DNA of 64,000 nucleotides from Xanthostigma xanthostigma (GCA_963575645.1 OY754475.1:6262001-6326000); one strand, 5' to 3'. Positions 21,531 to 32,847 are shown, counted from the stretch's first letter. Made by a program: numbers and translations. Notes: generated by a model not told the origin, from the sequence alone.

Positions 21531-22031
21531 TATAATAAAAAAAACTTTTTAACAAAAAAATTAAACCGCCGAAAAACTGAAAAGCAAAAAATAATAAATC
21601 TTTTTATTTAACTAAGTTCTATCTAAGTAGTTGAACGTATGTGACAGTCTAGTATATCTAAGTAATTTTGAGTCGGCGTCAACAATCCTTCGCCGAAAAT
21701 CTCTGAGCGTTCACGAAGTTAATGTCAGCGACAGAGCAACCCGAACGGGCACACACTGAGGGCACACGTCTTTGCGAGTGGTCGTGTGGAGAGCGCATGT
21801 TTGGAATGTTAATGTTTATCGCTGGAGATTTCACGTATCATTGTTAATTTGATTTGTTTATTTCTTTTAGTGATCTTTGTTCACTGATTGTTTGACGCCG
21901 ACTCAAAATTACTTAGATATACTAGACTGTCACATACGTTCAACTACTTAGTTAAATAAAAAGATTTATTATTTTTTGCTTTTCAGTTTTTCGGCGGTTT
22001 AATTTTTTTGTTAAAAAGTTTTTATTTTATA
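21531..22031. repeat. Foldback repeat, ~145-bp arms
   Basis: Arms 21531-21681 and 21890-22031 are nearly perfect complements (for example TTTTGAGTCGGCGTCAA against TTTGACGCCGACTCAAAA). The loop of about 208 bp is GC-richer, with a CGGGCACACACTGAGGGC stretch. Nested in the P3 insert. Confidence 0.8.
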
Positions 22032-22084
22032 ATTTTTTGTGGCTATATAATTTATAATTGTAATACACAACTCAGCATGAAAAT

Positions 22085-22570
22085 CTGTGAGTGAACAATA
22101 AATCACCCCTATTTTCCCATCCTTAGGGTAGGATTTTTTTTCCAAATTTATATGAGACCAACCTCGAGGTATACCCTATCCAATAAAAAAATAATTATCA
22201 AAATCGGACTACTCTGTAAAAAAGTTATGCGTAGTCATACATTACAATCTGTGAGTGAACAATCAATAATCCCGTTTTCCTACCCTTAGGGTTGAAATTT
22301 TTTTTCCAAATTTATATGGGACTAACTTCGGGGTATACCCTTTCCAATAAAAAAAGAATTATCAAAATTGGACTACTCGGTAAAAAGTTATGTGTGGTCA
22401 TACATTACAATCAGTGAGTGAACAATCAATTATCCCCTGTTTTCCTACCCTTAGGGTTGGAATTTTTTTACCAAATTTATATGGGACCAACTTCGGGGTA
22501 TACCCTTTCAAACAAAAAAAAAATTATCAAAATCGGACTGCTCTGTAAAAAGTTATGCGTGGTCATACAT
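22085..22570. repeat. Three-copy tandem array, 163-164 bp period
   Basis: CTGTGAGTGAACAAT starts at 22085 and 22249, with CAGTGAGTGAACAAT at 22412. Units share CTACCCTTAGGGT, GGGGTATACCCTT and ATCAAAATCGGACT. The array ends in an A-rich tract and then GAGAACCTCCTCCGTTTTTG, which resembles the 3' end of an RTE-type retroposon. Confidence 0.85.
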
Positions 22571-22855
22571 AAATAAAAAAAAAAAAAATAAATAAAATAA
22601 AAAAAAAAAAATATACGCGTCGACTTGAGAACCTCCTCCGTTTTTGTTTTTCGTCGGTTAATAACTAATACTAATTATTTTTTATATTTTTTAGTTATTT
22701 CGGAAGAAGGTCCAAATCCGGATCAAAACGCCATCTTTTGTTATATTGATTTATATTTTCTGTCAATATATAGTCTGAAAAAAATTGGTCGACAATTTTA
22801 TTTATTTGAAGAGTTCTATTCAGACGTTAAACAAAGATTTATAATTATATCAAAT

Positions 22856-23198
22856 CACAATCCTTGCTGCAACCCAGCATATAAGTGACTCGAAACATAC
22901 CATGCAACTCTGTTACTTGGTCAGTAACGGGTCAAATTTTAACATTACTGTTGGACAGATCCAGAATATTCGTTCTTTAATTGTATACACTCCAGAACTG
23001 TAAACGTTTAGAACGACGGGAACAATGATACTGCCACCGTTATTAACTCAAACGACCAGTTATCCCGTTTCAATCTGCAACCGTACGGGGTGTAACAGAA
23101 AAGCGTAGATTAAACCAAGAGCACCCTGTGAGAGGCAGTAGGAAACAGTTAAAGGTACGTCTTCTTCACCTGGAGTTGTAATTTCCGAAAGTCGTATC
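22856..23198. other. Unassigned DNA
   Basis: Nothing recognised. Confidence 0.4.
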
Positions 23199-23213
23199 AA
23201 AAACAAAGAGACT

Positions 23214-23455
23214 TCAATAAATAAAATTGTCGACCAATTTTTCAGACAATATATTAACAAAAAAATATATAATTAATACATTAACGTTTCGATCCGGATT
23301 TGGACCTTCTTCAGAACTGATCTAAAAAATATAAAAATTATTAATATTTAATTTCTAATTAGCTTTTTATAAAATTCCTTCAAAATTATTAATTAATATC
23401 AAAATATTGAAAAAATAATAAACAATATTTTATTAAGTAGTTATGGAAAGATTTG
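23214..23455 (-). mobile_element. P3 insert with 15-bp target duplication
   Basis: AAAAACAAAGAGACT is present at 23199-23213 and 23456-23470. The body is a minus-strand P3 terminus with a hammerhead-like motif and an AT-rich remainder. Confidence 0.75.
23281..23314 (-). ncRNA. Hammerhead-like motif, P3 family
   Basis: Minus strand: CTGAAGA, GGTCC/GGATC stem II with one weak pair, GAAACGTTAA. Confidence 0.5.
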
Positions 23456-23558
23456 AAAAACAAAGAGACTATAATTTTCATATATCACCTAATATCACGA
23501 AATAATTAAATCTGTTTGTTTGTGCAACGGCCTTATTTATGAGCAGCCTCATATTTTC

Positions 23559-23745
23559 CATTGGCGTAGCAAGAGGGGGGAGGGGCTGGTCTACCCTAGA
23601 ATATTAAATGTTCACGTATAAACAACAAGATAAATTTACGATATTCTACATATTATTCTCTTTGTCGTGAAATTTCGCCAGAAAATCGCGTTGATCGAGT
23701 TGAAAATTTGGCCCACCTAGGTCAAAGTCGTTGCTACGCCTATGA
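23559..23745. mobile_element. Small MITE with GGCGTAGCAA termini
   Basis: CATTGGCGTAGCAA at the left and TTGCTACGCCTATGA at the right form inverted termini; 187 bp, with a G-rich left interior. Superfamily not certain (hAT-like by feel). Confidence 0.55.
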
Positions 23746-23889
23746 TACTTTCACTTCCTCAAATACAGAACAGCGCATTTCTTCAACACAATACCTATCA
23801 TTGTCAAAGACAAAATATCAATGATAAATTTAATTATTGATTTTGAAATTATTTTCCACAAATTAAACAAAAGTGTAAAATGTAGAATT

Positions 23890-24228
23890 TACTAAATTTA
23901 GAAAATGATAAATGTGACATGCACTCGAAATTTGATGACACGTCAACACATTTGCAGCGCATCTACTATAAATGTTATGCCCAAATAAGATGGTCGCGTA
24001 ATTACTAAATTTATAAAATGATAATTGTGACATGCACTCTAAATTTGATGACACGTCAACACATTTGCAGCGCATCTACTATAAATGTTATGCCCAAATA
24101 AAGTGGTTGCGTAATTACTAAATTTATAAAATGATAAATGTGACATGCACTCTAAATTTGATTACACGTCAACACATTTGCAGCGCATCTACTACAAATG
24201 TTTTGCTTAAATAAGATGGTTGCGTAAT
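23890..24228. repeat. Three-copy tandem array, 113-bp period
   Basis: Units start TACTAAATTTA at 23890, 24003 and 24116 and contain GTGACATGCACTC, GACACGTCAACAC and TTTGCAGCGCATCTACTA. Copies are highly similar. Confidence 0.9.
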
Positions 24229-25387
24229 ATTTACACTGAATTCATAAAATCAAGCCTTGACAAGGTCTAGTGTGACATTAATGTTCTAAATGCATGCGGG
24301 TTAATAATGGACAATAAATTGCATATTAAAACATTTCGATTTAAAAAAATAGTTTTTACAGTAAACTGTGATATTTAAATTAATTCAATTCATTTTTTAA
24401 GCAACGAACGTCTCATACTGTGTTTGACTGATTTATTAAGTGTATTTCTTTAATTTCTAACTTTGGTGTTTACTAAAAAAGGTGTGTTTATTATCGTGAA
24501 GCATTCTTTACTTACAAAGACAATATCGATGCATAAAAACAGATTTTGTGTAGTAGTGTTTTGTTTCGACTCTTTTAAAGCAAATTTTGACTCAGTAAGC
24601 TTATGACGGGCGTGTGATATTATTAAAGTGTTTTTTCTATATTTGTAGTGTTTTTTGAAATCAACTTTGTGAAATGTTAATCAGAATTTTTGACAATACC
24701 GGATTTGTGAATAGGTGTTTTGAATTGGCTCTTTGAAAGTGTGCTTGCTGCCCAAATTTTGACTCGGTAAGCTGATCGTCGACCTGACAGAAATATTCAC
24801 ATTAGCTTTATGTAAGTGATTTTATTTATTAATTCATTAATATGTATGTTATTAATTTGAATTCAAGGTATGTTTTGGATCATTGTGTATAAACATCGCC
24901 ATTTTCGTAATTTCAACTAATTATTTTAATGTAGTTTTATGAGGTTCAAAAAAGATAAGAGGCATGTTTTCTAAAATTAACGAGCTCGAAGTTATTATAG
25001 GCATTGTAATTTTGCTTTTACCTTAAAAGTTTTTTTATAGTTGGACTTTAATTTAGTAAATCCTAATTATAACACTTTCTTAAAAACGCCCTATTTTATA
25101 ATAATTTCCTTGTTAGTGGGTTTTTTATCCGGACCGCTGGGATTTTATAATGTCAGTATAAACTAATGCAAAAACATTTGCTTTACATTTTTTGTACCCT
25201 TTTTGTCTTAACACAAATAATAATAATGCGTTTAACGTCATTACAGACGCCATTACTATTTTCCATCTATCACACTTCTCGTTATTTCCTACATTTTTTC
25301 AATTTCAACTTAATTAATAGCAATGGGCGAATGAAGGAATTTTGGGAAATTAGGATAAGCTAGGCAAATTTTGAGCATAGCAGTTTG
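24229..25387. other. AT-rich DNA, nothing recognised
   Basis: Contains a loose repeat of TTTTGACTC(A/G)GTAAGCT at about 24586 and 24765. No gene found. Confidence 0.4.
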
Positions 25388-25618
25388 ACAGCTAATCGGC
25401 CATGGCCTTAAATAAGACACCATCTCAATATTAATCTGGAATTATTGAGGGAAACCATCGAAAATCTGAACAAGATGGCCGGTACAGGAATTACCGTTTC
25501 TCGGCGAGAGGCAGCAGGAAAAAGTCCCAGCCATATCTGCCCCCGGCCGGGATTCGAACCCGGTACCTGCCCCGAATGCGAGTCTAGTTCTCTCACCACT
25601 ACGCCACCCCGCTCGGTG
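25388..25618 (-). mobile_element. tRNA-derived SINE
   Basis: Minus strand: a tRNA-like head GGGGTGGCGTAGTGGTGAG (A box) and GGGTTCGAATCCCGG (B box), followed by a body with GCTGGGACTTTTTCCTGCTG, GGAATTATT... and a tail CCATGGCCGATTAGC. About 230 bp, matching the general layout of arthropod tRNA SINEs I recall. Confidence 0.75.
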
Positions 25619-26422
25619 TCTTAGCACAAACAGTGAAACAGATTTTTAAATCGGTTCTGTTACCGCCGATAAACACACTCTTTTTCTCCTTATGAAATTT
25701 GTCTAGATGAGCAGAGTATCAGAAGATGGAGTGTTTCTGAAAAAAGAATTTATCGTTCTCATCAACCCAATCATTTAAACTATCTATAAAAGTCGACTGT
25801 TATCTGCGACATCTCTCTCAACACTTATTTATACTTACTTCTTCGCTGCTTGGGGAATAGACCAAAGAAAACAGTATTTATCTTACAGTTCGGTAAATAG
25901 ACTCCTAAATGTCACTTTAGTTACGGCATTTGGAAGCAATGTTGCCAACTACAATAAAAAAAAGAACAAAAGAAAGCTGCAGTTCGGGTCCGCGCCGAAA
26001 ATTTTTCGAGGAAACGTCGAGTATTACTTTTTTCATGTATCGTCTGCACATATTTCGTAGACGTTTGGGCATAATTTCCCTATGTGCACCTTACGCGTTT
26101 ACATACTGTATATTTTTCCTACGTTGGCTCAACTACAAAGGAGCCGTATCACAGCTCTTTCCGTGATGTGAAGAATAAAGAACCACGTCAAACAAAATTA
26201 TTGAATTACTTTACATTTGATTTGGCGCTAAATTTCCTTTTCATTAAACTGGCGTGTTTTGTTTTACGCCAACGTAAAGTTCATTAAAATCATTGATTCA
26301 TTTAAAATATCCAGGCTCATGAGGTGTGGAATTTTCGGAATTTCTCTCCGCTTTTCGACACAGCTCCGCCCGTCTAGATTTTAATAAGTGACGCAGTAGT
26401 CGTTCTTTCAATCGCGGATTAT
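25619..26422. other. Unassigned DNA with one TATA-like site
   Basis: CTATAAAAG lies at about 25785, but no supported downstream coding region follows. 60-80-codon open frames at 25930-26287 have no domains. Confidence 0.4.
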
Positions 26423-26783
26423 ACAGGTGACCGGTAATTGCTCGTATTCCTCTCGGGAGAAGAAACTATGACTAATTTGGAATGATTTAACCTCTATCAC
26501 TTGGGGGTCTGGAATGCGTTATTTTCGAAAAAATCTACTTCGGTTTTCTTTTTGCAAAAATCCGAATTTTGGAAGGTAAAAATTAAAAAAAATATCTATA
26601 TTCTCACTTTTTGACCTGAATTTCTTCACGATAGCTTACCAAATGGCAAACCTTCCTAAAGTTAATAACCACGAAATTTACTGTTAGGTTTTATGTTGTG
26701 TGTTATCATAAAAAAATAAAAAGTGATAATCCAAATTAGTCATAGTTTCTTCTCTCGAAAGGAATACGGGTAATTACCGGTAT
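26423..26783. mobile_element. M9 MITE, complete copy
   Basis: Terminal inverted repeats of about 55 bp: ACAGGTGACCGGTAATTGCT on the left and its imperfect complement, ending TAATTACCGGT, on the right, including GAAACTATGACTAATTTGGA and its mirror. 361 bp, no coding. HelA copy B begins 9 bp after it. Confidence 0.8.
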
Positions 26784-26791
26784 ATTGAATA

Positions 26792-27122
26792 CTAGCGGTC
26801 CCGCTAGGTTTCACCCGGGTGCAAAAGAAGGAATGGGGGGGAGGTACATGAGTACACACATTCATCTTAGTTTAGCGAGATGAATGTTGTGTCCGAATTT
26901 CATGATGTTCGGAGTTACCGTTCAAAAGTTTTTGAGTTACATTTTGCAACATTTTTCATTGATGCTCGGCTCCTATTGGTCGTAGCGTGATATTATATAG
27001 CCTATAGCCTTCCTCGATAAATGGGCTATCCAACAAAAAAAAATTTGTCAATTCGAACCAGTAGTTCCTGTCATTAGCGCGTTCAACCAAACAAACTCTT
27101 CAGCTTTATATATTAGTATAGA
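26792..27122 (-). mobile_element. Helitron HelA, short form
   Basis: Starts at CTAGCGG (26792) after A and ends at GA before T (27122). It has the terminal hairpin region and the 5' region but no tRNA-like centre; 331 bp. Confidence 0.85.
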
Positions 27123-27684
27123 TTTTGAAATGGGCTGCGCATCTAGATAAAATCCTTTAAAGAGGTAAAATATAGAATGCATCTAGAACGTAATTCTCGA
27201 TTGTGACTGTTAAAATTTTCGTTTTTCCATAACGCCTGCGCTGAATTCGGACGCGCACTGGAAAAGAGGCGCATCGTTTTTCGAATTGCGTTATTTAAAA
27301 ATAATCAACAGACTACACAGATTGAAAATGAATGCAGGAAGTGCAAGCGTGTTTGTATGAAAACATAGAGTTACATGTAGTATTTGAATAAACGAAAAGG
27401 CCTATTTTTAGTCTGTGCTATGAATTATTTATATTCTATCTCTGAATTATTCATAAACAATCAGAAATGAAATGACAATAATGTGGACACATTACTCATT
27501 GAGTTTTGTGCTTTTTTATGTTTAGGACATTTATTCAGCTAGCATTAATTATTTTTGCCGTCGGCTATTAAATTTGACCATGTCGTGAATTAATTATTTT
27601 TTTTGTAACGTTGCAAATTTTATTTATATAGCAATGTTATATTTTTTTTATTATTCCATACAAATCAAAGACTAATTGGTATAT
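27123..27684. other. AT-rich DNA, nothing recognised
   Basis: No supported gene or repeat. Confidence 0.4.
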
Positions 27685-27830
27685 ATATGTCGCCGGGATA
27701 TTGTCAAACCCGTGATATTATAATTTCACTTAGTGAAATTAAAATATCACGAATCTTTGTCAATCGTGATATTGTAATTTCACTAGTGAAATTACAAAAT
27801 CACGGATTTGACAATATCCCGGCGACATAT
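27685..27830. mobile_element. 146-bp MITE made of nested palindromes
   Basis: Outer inverted repeat ATGTCGCCGGGATATTGTCA and its complement, with about 30 bp paired. Inside are two palindromes centred on TTTCACT(T)AGTGAAA. It could fold into one long hairpin or a cruciform-like structure. Confidence 0.75.
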
Positions 27831-27860
27831 ACATGGATCTAGCATTCCCAATATCTATAC

Positions 27861-28640
27861 TCTATACTAATATATTATAAAGCAGAAGAGTGTGTTTGTT
27901 TGTTTGTTTGAACGCGCTAATCTCAGGAACTACTGGTTCGAATTGAAAAACATTTTTTTTGTTGGATAGTCTATTTATCGAAGAAGGCTATAGGCTATAT
28001 AATATTAGGCTACGACTAATAGGAGCGGAAAATCAATGAAAAATGTTGCAGAATGTCAGTCAAAATTTTTCACAATATACTTATATTCAGGTGAAATGCC
28101 GTAACTGAATATCCCAATATTAGCGTCACACCACAGAAGCTCGGTTTAGATCAGTCGGTAGAGCGCTCGACTCTTAATCTCAGGGTCGTGGGTTCGAGCC
28201 CCACCTTGGACGAAATGTTTTTAATGTTTTTTTATTTTCTACATTGCTTTCTTTTAAGGCTATCATTTAAATTTATTTTAGTTTTATTTACGACTAATTA
28301 AAATTAAATAAATCTAAATAATAGCTCATTTGAAAACTATTACAGTACCTATATATAAAAATAATTTTCCTACAGTATTTTCAATTAAATATTTATTATA
28401 TTTTATTAATTATACAGTAATTTATTGATTTAAAAGAGATAATTATTACTTAAAAAAAATATTTTCATCAAAAATGGAGGTTTGAGTTTAAAATAAGTAA
28501 TAAAGCAGGGAGCTGCCGAAAACTACAAAAAATTTGGACCCAACATTCATCTCGGTAAACTAAGATGAATGTGCTTACTCATGTCCCTCCCTTCCCCATT
28601 CGTTCTTTTGCACCCGGGTGAAACCGGACGGGACCGCTAG
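27861..28640 (+). mobile_element. Helitron HelA, longest form carrying a tRNA-Lys-like sequence
   Basis: 5' TCTATACTAATATATTATAA (27861; an extra TCTATAC precedes it) and 3' GGGACCGCTAG before T (28641). About 780 bp. Contains the shared 5' block (CAGGAACTACTGGTTCGAA), a tRNA-like sequence and the 3' hairpin and palindrome. No helicase. Confidence 0.85.
28140..28212 (+). pseudogene. tRNA-Lys(CTT)-like sequence inside Helitron HelA
   Basis: Strong match by eye to tRNA-Lys: GATCAGTCGGTAGAGC, anticodon loop CTCTTAA (CTT), GGGTCGTGGGTTCGAGCCCC. The acceptor stem has two mismatches and the anticodon stem is broken (CTCGA against TCTCA), so it is probably a decayed captured tRNA gene. Confidence 0.7.
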
Positions 28641-28723
28641 TTAGCTAATATAATGTAGAGAGGAAAAAATATCGATAACATATAGGTGTGCAGTTTTGAA
28701 GGATATAAAAACGATAGTTAATG

Positions 28724-28873
28724 AGGATAGCCGTGGTCATATGCCACCTACCCTAACAAAACACTACATTTTAACAGTAGTAAGCGATCATAAGCTCTAG
28801 GGCAAAGTGCATCACGATATACATCTAGAGGGGCCTCATATTATATGAGATGGAATACGACCACGGCTATCCT
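28724..28873. mobile_element. 150-bp MITE, AGGATAGCCGTGGTC termini
   Basis: Perfect 15-bp inverted ends AGGATAGCCGTGGTC and GACCACGGCTATCCT. No coding; no clean target duplication. Confidence 0.65.
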
Positions 28874-29560
28874 GAGATGAGAATATTTTCTTGTTTCATA
28901 CTTTTCAGTAGTCGGGTTTTTAGTTTTTGAACTTATTTTTTATTTGTTTTCAATTTGTTCACCCCTGGGACCAACATTAAAAAAACAAATGTAGCCTATG
29001 TTACACGGGCCATAATAACGAATCGATTAACACCTTATTTATCAAAATCGGATGAATAATTTAGGCGCTACGGTGGAACATCCGTAAATACAAACATACA
29101 TTGACTGCTAAACTCATAACTCTTCCTTTTGGCTCCGCCGCAGTCGGATAAAAACATATTTTCTTAGACGCACACTGACAAAATACATTATCACACCTTA
29201 GCGTGTTGAAGTGCGCTAAAAATAAGTTAAATATGTATGAGAAATTCTACTGGAGTTATTCTGCAAGTTATATGATACTTTTAAAAATGAAGCATAAAAA
29301 ATAGAAAGGTATACTTTAAATGAAATATTTTTTTCGTATACGTGTGCTCCTTAACTCTATTCAAGCCCAACTGTTTTTTCAGCGGGTACGTAAAGTTTTA
29401 AAGTAATTTTTGCAAGCACGGAGTAGTACATTACCCTTAGATACTGCCGTTATACCATTTCGCATGAGGTATGGGTGTTTTTTTTTATTTTATTTTTGAA
29501 GTGAAAACTTCTTTAGCGGCGTTGTACACTTTTTTTGTAATGGGTAAAAAATGTTAAACT
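28874..29560. other. Unassigned DNA
   Basis: Nothing recognised. Confidence 0.4.
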
Positions 29561-29621
29561 CACGTCAGGACACGTGACCGCGTCAGGGGACACATGACCG
29601 CGTCAGGACACGTGACCTGAT
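29561..29621. repeat. Short repeat cluster with CACGTG E-boxes
   Basis: Three versions of GTCAGG(GG)ACACGTGACC follow one another about every 22-24 bp; two keep the CACGTG palindrome and the middle one has CACATG. Confidence 0.7.
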
Positions 29622-29640
29622 CGAAAAATTTTTTTTTATA

Positions 29641-29855
29641 CAACGTTAGACATCTAGCGTTGAAATATCGTACATAAAAATGCAATCTATGATACAAACC
29701 ATTTTTTATTTATACAACGTTAGACATCTAGCGTTGAAATATCGTACATAAAAATGCAATCTATGATACAAACCATTTTTTATTTATACAACGTTAGACA
29801 TCTAGCGTTGAAATATCGTACATAAAAATGCAATCTATGATACAAACAATTTTAT
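29641..29855. repeat. Three-copy tandem array, 74-bp period
   Basis: CAACGTTAGACATCTAGCGT starts at 29641, 29715 and 29789. The units are virtually identical, implying recent amplification. Each has an imperfect AACGTTAGACATCTAGCGTT palindrome. Confidence 0.92.
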
Positions 29856-31374
29856 TTACAAGTGTTGCCAATAAATAAACAATGCTTCTAAATGCAAAAA
29901 ATTAAGACGTTAATAGTCAAGTTTTCACTTCTGTCGGCACTGCCGGAGTGCAAAGAGGTTTTTTTTTCGGTCCCATTGGCTAATGTTTAAGCATTGGACC
30001 TATAAAAAATTGTCCAATAATTTCAGCTTCGTAGACCAAACCTGTGAACGGCGCAAACCGAGTTTCATTGTTTAATTAACATGGGAACAACGATGTTTTT
30101 ACTCATAGATAGCAGTATTTTGTAGAGAATTAAATTGCTCACAAAAAAGTTCCTCAGTACTAAATCCGTGAATTCATTATTTTCAAGGATATGTCCCGGG
30201 CCAAAATAATTGCTCAGCACTATTACCTGATACGAACTTCCGCAATTAAGCAAAAAACATAAGTTTCGGTGTGCTATTGCATAAATAACTTTATTAATAA
30301 AAACCTAACTTGAGGGTATCCTTCGGGATTTTCAGGATACCGCGTGAAAGATGATCTTTCCCTTCCATCGTTCACACCGACATATACGCCGATGTACGTC
30401 ATTATCCTGAGGGAAGAAGTGGCAGGAATGGCTGGAGTGGTTTTACATGAGTTCGCATACCACAAGACACGTTTCCAACAATAATAAATATTCATAAATT
30501 ATACAGCATACACGCTAAAGCGGCGTTCACACTTCTTCGCACCTTTAGAATTGCAATGACGAAAGTGCAAATATCATCAGTTCGAGAAAAACGTACTTGA
30601 ATATACTCTTTTTCTCCATAACTTTTTTCATGATGACATTATTTAATGTTTGCTTTTTTAAATTTTAGATGTATAATTTACTTTTATAGAGATTAAATTT
30701 TTTAATATTTCGTTATTTTATTGTTATAAATTTTCAAGATGTTCAAATCATAATTATTCAACACGGCAAAATATTTTCTTTACATGTGGCCAATATATAT
30801 TATTCTATTCTACTTGAAGTAACTTTCTACCAAGCTGAGTTAAGAATTTTGCGACTAATGTCAGCGTTTACGCGAGTGATACCGCAGAAAAAATCTTCTT
30901 TAAATAAAGTACATTGAAAATCTTTCAAACAATTTACTTGCGTTAACGATTTAAGTGATTTTTGTGGCATTGACCTTCAATTAAAATAATTTAACTAGTT
31001 CGAAAATGAGAAAAAAAACTTTGATTTGAACTAGTTATGATAGTTCCGAAGTTGAAACTTTGACACAAGTTTTTCAGTAGTTCATGGTAGCATACGTTTT
31101 TCTACATAAAAATTATGTTCATCTTATACATAACTTTATTAAATATTCAAACTAAGGTTAGTGCACTTGACACGGCGATTTCTTTCCAACTACTCTAAAA
31201 TTTATAACTCGAGTTTTAAAAGCATCGAAAATAAGCAAACGAATAAATATTTTTTACATCCACGTGTCTAGCAATTTGTGGCTAAAGACCATCAACAAAT
31301 CAAAAGTAATTTTCTTTTTCTTTGCCACCAATAGCCACGGCTACTTCAATTCATATTTCAATTTATTTATTTAA
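29856..31374. other. Unassigned DNA
   Basis: Several 60-70-codon open frames without domains. No convincing gene, RNA or repeat ends were seen. Confidence 0.4.
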
Positions 31375-31464
31375 TTTGTACATAGGTTGCCACCGTTTTT
31401 TGTCGAGTTGCGTTGAAAAATTGGTCTCCATGAAAAGCGTTTTTATTTTAACAAGATAATTATA

Positions 31465-31954
31465 CAGAGTGTCCCACGACATGACTGCCATAGCTTGGGA
31501 CTGTGTTGCTGGGGTGATTTCAAGTCAAAAATGTGTAATGAACATATACCCGTAACGCTATCCTAACTGAGCTAGAAGCATTTGAAATTTTAGATAAGTA
31601 GTAGTAGGAATTCCCTACTAATTTAAAAAACAATTTAAAAAGAAATCGCTTTATTGAATTAGTTGCTCAAAATGTCCACCCAGTTGCTGTATACATAGTC
31701 TAGCTCTTCTTAGAATTGAAGTGGTAGCTCTGCGAAGAGTCTCAGGATCAGCACGAATAAACACAGCCACCTGGTCTTCTTAATAATAACAAAACCAACA
31801 GCCGAACCTAATACTTGCATTAGTGGGCTTACTTATTTAAAATTTCAAATGCTTCTAGCTCAGTTAGGATAGTGTTCCGGGTATATGTTCATTAGACATT
31901 TTTGACTCAGCAACACAGTCCCAGGCTATGGCAGTCATGTTGTGTGACACCCTG
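31465..31954. mobile_element. Tc1/IS630-like non-autonomous element inserted at TA
   Basis: TA flanks both ends. Long inverted ends of about 130 bp begin CAGAGTGTCCCACGACATGA and end with the complement of CAGGGTGTCACACAACATGA. It keeps a transposase C-terminal scrap on the minus strand. It sits inside HelC copy 1, so it is younger. Confidence 0.75.
31651..31770 (-). pseudogene. Transposase C-terminal remnant
   Basis: 39 codons ending in a stop, reading DPETLRRATTSILRRARLC and then IQQLGGHFEQLIQ. The GGHFEQL ending is typical, from memory, of the last residues of DDE transposases of the IS630/Tc1-related kind in arthropods. The catalytic region is absent. Confidence 0.65.
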
Positions 31955-32452
31955 TATAGCCTATGTCTATCCTGAAGGTCTATTCTAAACATTGGTGAAA
32001 ATATTTTTGAAATCGGATGAGTAGTTTCGAAGATTACCACCTACATCCAAACTTACAAACTTTACCTCTTTATAATATTAGTATAGCTAACACATAGAAA
32101 AGTCGATGCATTTTCGAACTCTCAGAATGGAACCTTAGAACTGATGGCTTGTAATTAGTATATAAATAACCATTGAACAGTGAACAGGCAGCTTTCGTTG
32201 ATGTAATATCCGTGTATTGACATATATTTAACCTAACTCTTGTACGAACCCTGCCATTACTGCATAACATAAATATTTAATCAAAAAGATACACCCATTT
32301 ATAAATGCCTGTATAGCGTATATAATATTAATTATCAGCGGTTCGGTTCGGCTTCGCGCCCGAATTTGTAAATTGCAACCGTTTTTTCTTCGCCTTATGT
32401 TGCAAAATTGGTTTCCACGTAAATCGCTTTTATTTAAACGTGATAATATATA

Positions 32453-32847
32453 TTTTCTTCAATAAATAAAATTATCGACCAATTTTTCAGACAATATATT
32501 AACAAAAAAAAAATATAATTAATACATTAACGTTTTTTAAATATTTCAATATTAAAAAATCTTTCACGAATTTCATTAAAAATAAATAGAAACTAAATAT
32601 TAATTACTTTTTATATTTTTAGATCAGTTCTGAAGAAGATCCAATCCGGATCTAAACGTTAATGTATTAATTATATATTATTTTTTTTTGTTAATATATT
32701 GTCTGAAAAATTGGTCGATAATTTTGTTTATTAAAGAGTTCTAATCAGACGTTAATCAAAAATTTGTGATAATAATATATAGTCTGAAAAAAATTGGTCG
32801 ACAATTTTATTTATTTGAAGAGTTCTATTCAGACGTTAATCAAAGAT
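32453..32847 (+). mobile_element. P3 insert with 13-bp target duplication
   Basis: GTGATAATATATA at 32440-32452 and 32848-32860. The left half is an inverted P3 terminus ending near the complement of the ribozyme cleavage site (CATTAACGTT). The right half has a full terminus plus a second partial tail copy in tandem (two versions of GTCTGAAAAA...TTGGTCGA). Confidence 0.8.
32630..32662 (+). ncRNA. Degenerate hammerhead-like motif, P3 family
   Basis: CTGAAGA and stem II GATCC/GGATC are kept, but the 3' core reads TAAACGTT instead of GAAACGTT; probably inactive. Confidence 0.4.

Larger units (their letters stand above)
21470..22841 (+). mobile_element. Longest P3 Penelope-like insert, 14-bp target duplication, composite
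   Basis: TAATTATATCAAAT flanks both sides (21456-21469 and 22842-22855). The left end is an inverted partial terminus; the right end is a direct terminus with a degraded hammerhead core (22697-22730: GGAAGAAGGTCC...GGATCAAAACG). Inside are a 500-bp foldback (21531-22031), a three-copy 163-bp tandem array (22085-22570) and an A-rich tract. No reverse transcriptase reading frame was seen. Confidence 0.7.
31375..32087 (-). mobile_element. Helitron-like HelC copy 1, split by a Tc1-like MITE
   Basis: The 5' end (minus) reads CTATACTAATATTATAAAGA; the body includes GAAATCGGATGAGTAGTTTC and AAATTGGTCTCCATG. The 3' boundary is uncertain. It is interrupted at a TA by the element at 31465-31954: the two halves rejoin colinearly with the copies at 32335 and 56491. 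Confidence 0.55.

Noticed and set aside
23890..24228. CRISPR array
   Set aside because: Whole 113-bp units repeat with no unique spacers, and the context is a eukaryotic insect-like genome.
25780..25830. TATA box (CTATAAAAG) with Inr-like sequence 30 bp downstream
   Set aside because: No supported transcript or coding region follows; TATA-like words are common in this AT-rich DNA.
28140..28212. Functional tRNA-Lys gene
   Set aside because: The anticodon stem does not pair and the acceptor has mismatches; called a tRNA-like relic carried by a Helitron.
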